Below, piece by piece: positions 59,041 to 64,000 of a stretch of DNA of 64,000 nt. The notes beneath the pieces were generated by a model, which saw nothing but the letters and a program-made list of their open reading frames with translations, did no database searches and was not told the origin of the DNA. Each line of letters begins with the position of its first letter. Within the stretch, counting starts at the first letter, position 1. The position numbers were made by a program, and so were the translations under genes. Source of the DNA: Chitinophaga oryzae (lineage in GTDB: Bacteria > Bacteroidota > Bacteroidia > Chitinophagales > Chitinophagaceae); the NCBI RefSeq assembly GCF_012516375.2, contig NZ_CP051204.2:7502001-7566000 (forward strand), written 5' to 3'.

Positions 59041-59544
59041 TTTTTTTGGGTTTAAAAGTTTTGAGAAAACAGCAACCTGAATGATGAAATGCGCATTCTT
59101 TTATCAAGGTTTGTGACACAATATTAGAGCTATTTAAATTTCGTAGTGATGACCACCATCATCATTTCAAAATTCTTTTAACATCTTGTCATATCATCCG
59201 GTCACATGCACCAAAGATCAGCCACCAGTAAACAATACAGCCATTTAAAAAAACATCCCGTTAACCGATGATTAACGGGTAAATACTAACGCAACCGATT
59301 GTTTGAATATCTTCCCTCCACTCCTCCTTTATCTTTTTTATCGCTTTCAGATACCTGCCACAGCGCAGCCCGGTCCATAGTTCCGTTGCCCTATGCTCCA
59401 CCCGATAAACACGATAAAAACAGCCGCTATTTTACACTGTCCATATGCCGGCAGCTGCATCTGCCGCATGAATAAATCCCGGCTTCATCAGCATAGATAT
59501 TGTTAAAGCATTATCTTCGGTCGTAATTTTTTACCATCGTAAGT
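59041..59544. other. 504-bp intergenic region, divergent subunit and 634-residue genes
   Basis: No credible open frame is seen. It holds the minus-strand terminator at 59247-59279 and an AT-rich stretch before the subunit gene (TAATATTG on the minus strand at about 59123-59130 is one base off the -7 consensus). The plus-strand side next to 59545 is AT-rich but shows no clean promoter. Confidence 0.5.
59247..59279 (-). terminator. Minus-strand terminator without an obvious gene
   Basis: A perfect 8-bp stem (CCCGTTAA at 59257-59264, TTAACGGG at 59272-59279) with a 7-base loop is followed on the minus strand by ATG and then seven T. No minus-strand gene ends here; the nearest downstream minus-strand start is the subunit gene at 59040. 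It could be an attenuator in a long subunit leader or the end of a small RNA. Confidence 0.6.
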
Positions 59545-61449
59545 ATGAGATACCTGCTGTTTGTATTGTTATTTGTTAGCCAGATTACCACCAGCGCCCA
59601 ACAGCTGCCACCTTCCACCGTCGCCGATATGGCCCGTAAACTGGGGCAACTGGAGATTTTAACACCTGCCGGGCAGGAAGAGCTGGTCCGCTTCGCTGAA
59701 GGCCAGCCCCTCCAGCTGTACCAGGGACTCGATAAAACGCAGGTACCGACGCAGGCCGTCTTTGTGGCGGGAGCCGACTTTCTGGACATCCTTCCGGGTC
59801 AAACCCGGATACCACCGGCCATGCTGGATTCCCTGGCCGCCATCCGGCAGTACCCGTGGTCCGGGCATGACAAGGAGTTTGCCGAAGCCCGGTTCCTTTC
59901 CGCGCAGTTCCCCGGCCGTCACGATCTTTTCGACTTTCTGGTCTATTCGGCCGACTACTTCCGGTCTAATTACGACAGCAGCGACACCGTCACCACCCGC
60001 CTGCGAAACTGGTTCGGCCCTGCAATGGCGCCCTACCTGGAAGACAGCACCGTCGAACTGGCGGTCAACGATCAGACAGATACGCCGGCAGCCCAACAGG
60101 AAAGGGTAGCGATCTATGCTCCTTACCTGCGTTGGGCCGATCTTTTCCGCCAGGCAGGTTTCCTCCCGGAAACCGATTCGGTGATCAATGTTTATTATCA
60201 CAACGGGAAAAATATCTACGGGTCTGTCAGCCACACAAATGCCCTGCGGGACCTGGGAAAATACATCACCTATCTGGATAAGTACCCTTATCTGAAACAA
60301 CAGCAGCTGCTGCTCCTCGATACACTGCAACAAGCAGGGCTGATCGACGACGCAGGGAAACAGCAGGTCATCGCCCGCTATAAGCCTTACACCCTGCTGT
60401 CTTCCGATGACATACTCTCTGCCTGCAAAACCGCCGTGCCGCTCTATACCGCTACCGACATCCAGCCGTACGACCTGATACCGCAGCATACCTACGGCCA
60501 GATACCGGTAGCAGCCATCCGGGCATTGTACCAGCGGGTGACCGATAAGGTGTCCCGGCAGCTGTTTCCTTTAACGGCAACGGATATACGGGTACAAAAA
60601 GCAGCGCCTGGCGCCAACGGGTTATATCCTTACCAGGAAGAGCTTTCCCTCGGCCGGTCGGCCAAAATACTGTCCGCCACCCTGCAGCTCAACGGCCGCC
60701 TGTACCGGGAAACGATCGACGAAAAAGAATTTGAATCATGGATACGGCCGGAGAATTTGCAGTTCCTCAATCACTACCTGGAAGATCAGCATGACCTGCG
60801 GCGCTTTTATTATATTACGCCCAACCGCTTTACCGGCTACGAGCCATTGCAGCCCGACACCGTCTACCTCGCCTTGCTCAACCAGCGACAGGCGGAACTG
60901 CTGCAGTCGCCCTACCTGTTTGACCGCATAGAAGGCTGCTACAACGGCAGCCCCGGCGATTACGATTACGCCGTATACCCCCATCAGTATTTTGACACCA
61001 CCAGCCGGTTAAATAAAGTGCAGATCGACGCTTTTGTGGCGCTTTGCCAAAAACACAGCCTGTTTCCTCAACAGGATACCGCCCTGTTACAGGCTTCCAT
61101 ACGGGAACAAAACCCCGTCGCTTATGAAGACGCGCTGACCTTCTCCCCTGCCTGCTTCAACAGTGCAGCAGACCTGCAGAGCCTTGTATCACGTACGGAG
61201 ACGGCGTTAAGAGAACTGCATACACGCCAGTTCCGTTTAACGGTGACCAATCCTCCTGAAAAGGCGGATGCGCTCTCTGTTGTCAACGGAGCGCTGGGCA
61301 AACAGGGGTCGCCCTTCCGCCTATACCAGCTGGCATACAGGGAAGATTTGTATAGATATCAACGTTATATTTTGCTAAAACCTGCCGCAGCTGCGGCGTT
61401 GAAAAAACTGTCGCCCGGCATTTTCGCCGGAGCGGATAGTGGCCGTTAA
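59545..61449 (+). CDS. Exported hypothetical protein (634 residues)
   Basis: A signal peptide (1-18, ends TTSAQ) precedes a long, soluble-looking protein with many short helices rich in Gln, Leu and Tyr (TVADMARKLGQLEIL; LDKYPYLKQQQLLLLDTLQQAGLI; FVALCQKHSLFPQQDTALLQASI). No domain, repeat or catalytic motif is recognised. Its last 4 bp overlap the end of the convergent SUFU gene. It is probably periplasmic. Confidence 0.65.
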   Translation: MRYLLFVLLFVSQITTSAQQLPPSTVADMARKLGQLEILTPAGQEELVRFAEGQPLQLYQGLDKTQVPTQAVFVAGADFLDILPGQTRIPPAMLDSLAAIRQYPWSGHDKEFAEARFLSAQFPGRHDLFDFLVYSADYFRSNYDSSDTVTTRLRNWFGPAMAPYLEDSTVELAVNDQTDTPAAQQERVAIYAPYLRWADLFRQAGFLPETDSVINVYYHNGKNIYGSVSHTNALRDLGKYITYLDKYPYLKQQQLLLLDTLQQAGLIDDAGKQQVIARYKPYTLLSSDDILSACKTAVPLYTATDIQPYDLIPQHTYGQIPVAAIRALYQRVTDKVSRQLFPLTATDIRVQKAAPGANGLYPYQEELSLGRSAKILSATLQLNGRLYRETIDEKEFESWIRPENLQFLNHYLEDQHDLRRFYYITPNRFTGYEPLQPDTVYLALLNQRQAELLQSPYLFDRIEGCYNGSPGDYDYAVYPHQYFDTTSRLNKVQIDAFVALCQKHSLFPQQDTALLQASIREQNPVAYEDALTFSPACFNSAADLQSLVSRTETALRELHTRQFRLTVTNPPEKADALSVVNGALGKQGSPFRLYQLAYREDLYRYQRYILLKPAAAAALKKLSPGIFAGADSGR

Positions 61450-62561
61450 CCGGCCACTACTTCCTCCCGGGGTTGAATAATGTGATTGATACCGTTGTTG
61501 ATCATTTTTTCCAGCAGCACATAGCCGCCGTTGGGTTGTTCATGCGCAAACAGCCGCTCCGCTTTGGTGATCGGCGACGCCCAGTACAAATTAACAGGGT
61601 CATTGTAAATGAGGGGCATCTCAAAAGAAGGGCCGTTGTACAGCGCGGCAGACAGCACCAGGCTTTCATAAGGCGCCGGCAGTTCATTAAAGCTGATGGT
61701 ATGCCCCTCTCCCAGCCAGGTGACCTGCCTCCAGGGCCTGTCGGCCAGTCCGGAGACCATACCGGCAAGGTTCATCATCGTCTTTTCGTCGAAATCTTTT
61801 TTATTGATGGCAATACCCAGTTCCATACGACGGAAACCAGCCGCCTTGTCATTATACAGCATTTCCACCCATGGCATGGGCCGGATACTCACGCCCAGCG
61901 TCATGAAATACACCACGTCATCTTTCTCAAAACGGGCCATGCCAATGGGTGGCCACTTACCGCCGTCGATGGCGTAATATTTTTCTGTCGGCCCCAGCTG
62001 CGCTTCATAGGTATCGAGATATTGCTGTTGCAGGATACTCCATGTCTGGCTGGTTTCATCGGACCAGTCGTCCCAGAAGGCCATGGCGCCCATTACTTTT
62101 TTATGCAGCTGGTTGGTGGCGGGCGTCCCGAGCGGGAACATCAGGCTGTCGTCTCCACCACCGGTGCAGTCTGCCGCATACCCTACGGCACGCTCCTGCG
62201 TGTACAGCGTCCAGCCGGGGATAACGGCCATCAGCTCATCATCGTAGAGCACAGCGGCGCCGTCGCCTTCTTCCATCCATACGATGCGGATCCGTTCGGG
62301 ATCTAATGGTGCTTTACCTTCCGGGTGGTTACAATAACGGGCCTCCAGCATAGGGGCCAGGCCTTCTTCCATCGCCTGCACATCCTTGTCTGCCGGCGCC
62401 GGCTTCAGGTTGCGCAGCCAGCAGGGGCGCGGGGAATATTTGTTTGCCAGCAACTCTGAAGGATACAGGTAAAAATAGGCTACTCTGTCGTCCTGTTCCA
62501 CCACCGCATACATGGTATTGCGGCTGTTCGTTTCTTCTATCAGCATAACCGGATCTGCCAT
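61446..62561 (-). CDS. Suppressor-of-fused (SUFU) domain protein
   Basis: A 371-residue cytoplasmic protein. The C-terminal half (about 195-365) has SUFU-type features: FEKDDVVYFMTLGVSIRPMP, RRMELGIAINKK, WLGEGHTISFNEL, LPLIYNDPVNLYWASPITKAE-like sequence and GGYVLLEKMINNGIN. The N-terminal half (about 1-190) is an unrecognised alpha/beta domain. Bacterial SUFU proteins are often immunity proteins of polymorphic toxins, but no toxin gene is adjacent, so the role is open. Confidence 0.75.
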   Translation of the reverse strand: MADPVMLIEETNSRNTMYAVVEQDDRVAYFYLYPSELLANKYSPRPCWLRNLKPAPADKDVQAMEEGLAPMLEARYCNHPEGKAPLDPERIRIVWMEEGDGAAVLYDDELMAVIPGWTLYTQERAVGYAADCTGGGDDSLMFPLGTPATNQLHKKVMGAMAFWDDWSDETSQTWSILQQQYLDTYEAQLGPTEKYYAIDGGKWPPIGMARFEKDDVVYFMTLGVSIRPMPWVEMLYNDKAAGFRRMELGIAINKKDFDEKTMMNLAGMVSGLADRPWRQVTWLGEGHTISFNELPAPYESLVLSAALYNGPSFEMPLIYNDPVNLYWASPITKAERLFAHEQPNGGYVLLEKMINNGINHIIQPREEVVAG

Positions 62562-62670
62562 AACATCAACTTTTATAGTAATACAGAATTCCCCAAAAAT
62601 AATGTATTCATCGTTGTCATTAGTATTCCAGCAGGAAATCGATTATTTTGTTGAACATAAACCATCGAAT

Positions 62671-63438
62671 ATGAAATTTTCCACGTTCCTGCTGACAGCC
62701 CTCCTGCTGGGCTGCATACAGCTGATGGCCAAAGAAAGGCAACTCTATCAGATTAAAATCTATCACCTGAAAACAGCCGCCCAGGAAGCGCGGGTAGATA
62801 GTTTTCTGCAAACCGCTTACCTTCCGGCGATGCATCGTGCCGGTATCAGCACGGTGGGTGTCTTTAAGCCGGTAACGACAGACACCGCCGATATACGTAT
62901 TTATGTACTGGTGCCCCTCCGGAATATCGACCAGTTATTACAACTCGATAAGAAGCTGGCTGCAGACAAAGCTTTCCGCGAATCAGGCCGGCCTTACCTG
63001 GACGCTGCCTGGAACGATGTTCCCTACAGCCGGCTGGAATCCATACTGCTACAGGCATTCCCCGACGCGCCGGTAATGACGATGCCGGCATTGTCATCTC
63101 CCAAAACCGAACGGGTATACGAATTGCGCAGCTATGAAAGTCCTACCGAACAATATCATGTCAGCAAAGTGAAGATGTTTAACGAAGGCGGAGAAATCAA
63201 TATTTTCCGGCAGCTGGGCTTCAACGCGGTATTCTATGGCTCCGTGCTCTCCGGCAGCCGTATGCCCAACCTGATGTATATGACCACGTTCAACAATAAG
63301 GCCGATCGCGACGCACACTGGAAATCCTTTTCCGCAGACCCCGGCTGGAAGAAACTGTCAGCCATGCCGGAGTACGCACACAACGTGTCAAAATCTGAAA
63401 TCATCTTTTTGCATCCAACAGATTATTCCGACATATAA
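62671..63438 (+). CDS. Exported NIPSNAP-family protein
   Basis: About 255 residues. The signal peptide (1-20, ends QLMAK) is followed by two NIPSNAP ferredoxin-like domains: RQLYQIKIYHLKTAAQEARVDSFL (about 22-125) and RVYELRSYESPTEQYHVSKVKMFNEGGEINIF (about 148-250, in part), the latter with FNAVFYGSVLSGSRMPNLMYMTTF. ATG 62671 is used; the upstream extension to 62512 overlaps the divergent SUFU gene. Function is unknown, perhaps small-molecule binding. Confidence 0.87.
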   Translation: MKFSTFLLTALLLGCIQLMAKERQLYQIKIYHLKTAAQEARVDSFLQTAYLPAMHRAGISTVGVFKPVTTDTADIRIYVLVPLRNIDQLLQLDKKLAADKAFRESGRPYLDAAWNDVPYSRLESILLQAFPDAPVMTMPALSSPKTERVYELRSYESPTEQYHVSKVKMFNEGGEINIFRQLGFNAVFYGSVLSGSRMPNLMYMTTFNNKADRDAHWKSFSADPGWKKLSAMPEYAHNVSKSEIIFLHPTDYSDI

Positions 63439-63635
63439 AGCAATTTAGCGGTTGCCTGGTCCACGCTAAAAAAAATAAAAAAGTTTTTTCAGCGTACTTG
63501 CCACTCCACAGGCGCCAGCAGGACACCCTGTTCAAATGCTTTACCAGCAAGCCATACCGCAGACCATCATTTCATTTTTTCAGGAGGAGGCACACATTTC
63601 CTGACCGTTAACGACAAAAAAATTTTGTGTTAAAT

Positions 63636-63665
63636 TTTGTAGTTTGATTTTATTGCCTACATTTG
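63636..63665 (+). promoter_or_regulatory. Promoter of the initiator tRNA gene
   Basis: A -33 box TTTG (63636-63639) and an exact -7 box TACATTTG (63658-63665) are separated by 18 bp. This is the Bacteroidota primary-sigma arrangement. The tRNA begins 10 bp after the -7 box. Confidence 0.75.
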
Positions 63666-63674
63666 CAACCTCAT

Positions 63675-63746
<72 letters not shown>

Positions 63747-63752
63747 CAAAAG

Positions 63753-63780
63753 AAATCCCGGGTAACACCCGGGATTTTTA
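63753..63780 (+). terminator. Terminator after the initiator tRNA
   Basis: A perfect 11-bp stem (AAATCCCGGGT at 63753-63763, ACCCGGGATTT at 63767-63777) with a 3-base loop runs into a T-run, 6 bp after the tRNA. The tRNA is therefore a single-gene unit. Confidence 0.93.
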
Positions 63781-63919
63781 TTTGGTGACCCAACCGTCTT
63801 TCTCCTCAACATACCTCCCGGTATCAGAAATAAATAGTATTATTATATTGTAAAATATATCAACGGAGATATCCTTATCACCACAAACATTCATCCTTTT
63901 TATTAACAACAATTAATCC

Positions 63920-64000
63920 ATGAAACAAAAACCATCAATGGCATTTATCGCCACATCCTGGGTAGGACTGCTCGCCGGGGTTGTGGGATACCTTATCGGA
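63920..64000 (+). CDS. YiaA/YiaB-like small membrane protein (5' part, cut by window edge)
   Basis: The ATG at 63920 opens a frame of 27 residues to the window end: MKQKPSMAFIATSWVGLLAG, then VVGYLIG. The PSxAFIxxSW start followed by a hydrophobic helix ending GYLIG matches the YiaA/YiaB two-helix inner-membrane family. The rest is outside the window. Confidence 0.7.
   Translation, partial: MKQKPSMAFIATSWVGLLAGVVGYLIG

Overview
The window looks like chromosomal DNA of a Chitinophaga-like member of the Bacteroidota. Indicators are two SusC/SusD pairs, two ECF sigma/FecR regulatory pairs, many AraC and Crp/Fnr regulators, promoters of the TTTG / TAnnTTTG type, GTG and TTG starts without strong Shine-Dalgarno sites, and typical lipoprotein and Sec signals. 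GC content is moderate to high except in a small AT-rich island near 50.7-51.7 kb.

Layout. 1-3.1 kb: an ECF sigma factor, a FecR anti-sigma factor and the 5' part of a TonB-dependent receptor, cut by the window edge. 3.2-12.5 kb: single small metabolic and detoxification genes (zinc-ribbon protein, alpha/beta hydrolases, SAM methyltransferases, VOC, DUF1569 and SDR proteins) with Crp and AraC regulators, plus a remnant of a thioredoxin-reductase-like gene. 12.6-14.8 kb: groES-groEL behind a strong palindromic operator candidate. 15.5-18.8 kb: an AraC regulator divergent from a siderophore-type TonB receptor. 18.9-29.8 kb: a minus-strand polysaccharide utilization locus (sigma, FecR, SusC, SusD, a PEGA/HEWLH lipoprotein, a GH27 alpha-galactosidase and a putative six-hairpin glycosidase). 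30-33 kb: a methyltransferase, a small protein, a DUF1275 membrane protein and two divergent Crp/Fnr paralogues. 33-40.8 kb: a second locus, with a heparinase II/III-type lyase divergent from SusC-SusD across a region rich in GTATAC palindromes. 40.9-48.7 kb: a HAD phosphatase, a lipoprotein, a RiPP locus (a DUF692/MNIO enzyme with two precursor peptides ending in CPACGMG), a PchR-like AraC regulator and an EmrAB-TolC type efflux system. 48.7-53.5 kb: an exported protein with a long Ala/Lys/Glu helix, an HxlR regulator, a toxin-antitoxin-like pair, and a three-gene overlapping operon that includes an exported formylglycine-generating-enzyme-type protein and a 54-residue secreted peptide. 53.6-59.0 kb: a probable surface-fibre system (secreted subunit, usher-like outer-membrane protein, Crp regulator, PapD-like chaperone). 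59.5-64 kb: an exported unknown protein, a SUFU-domain protein, a NIPSNAP protein, the initiator tRNA-Met and the start of a YiaA/B-like gene.

The two strongest candidates for little-described biology are the MNIO/CPACGMG peptide locus (41933-43556) and the chaperone/usher-like locus (53632-59040). The peptide locus resembles what I remember of the chryseobasin family, but here it has tandem precursors with signal-peptide-like leaders and no separate partner protein that I can recognise. The chaperone/usher-like locus has 20-bp tandem repeats and a strong hairpin between the subunit and usher genes. All family assignments come from reading motifs; no database search was run.
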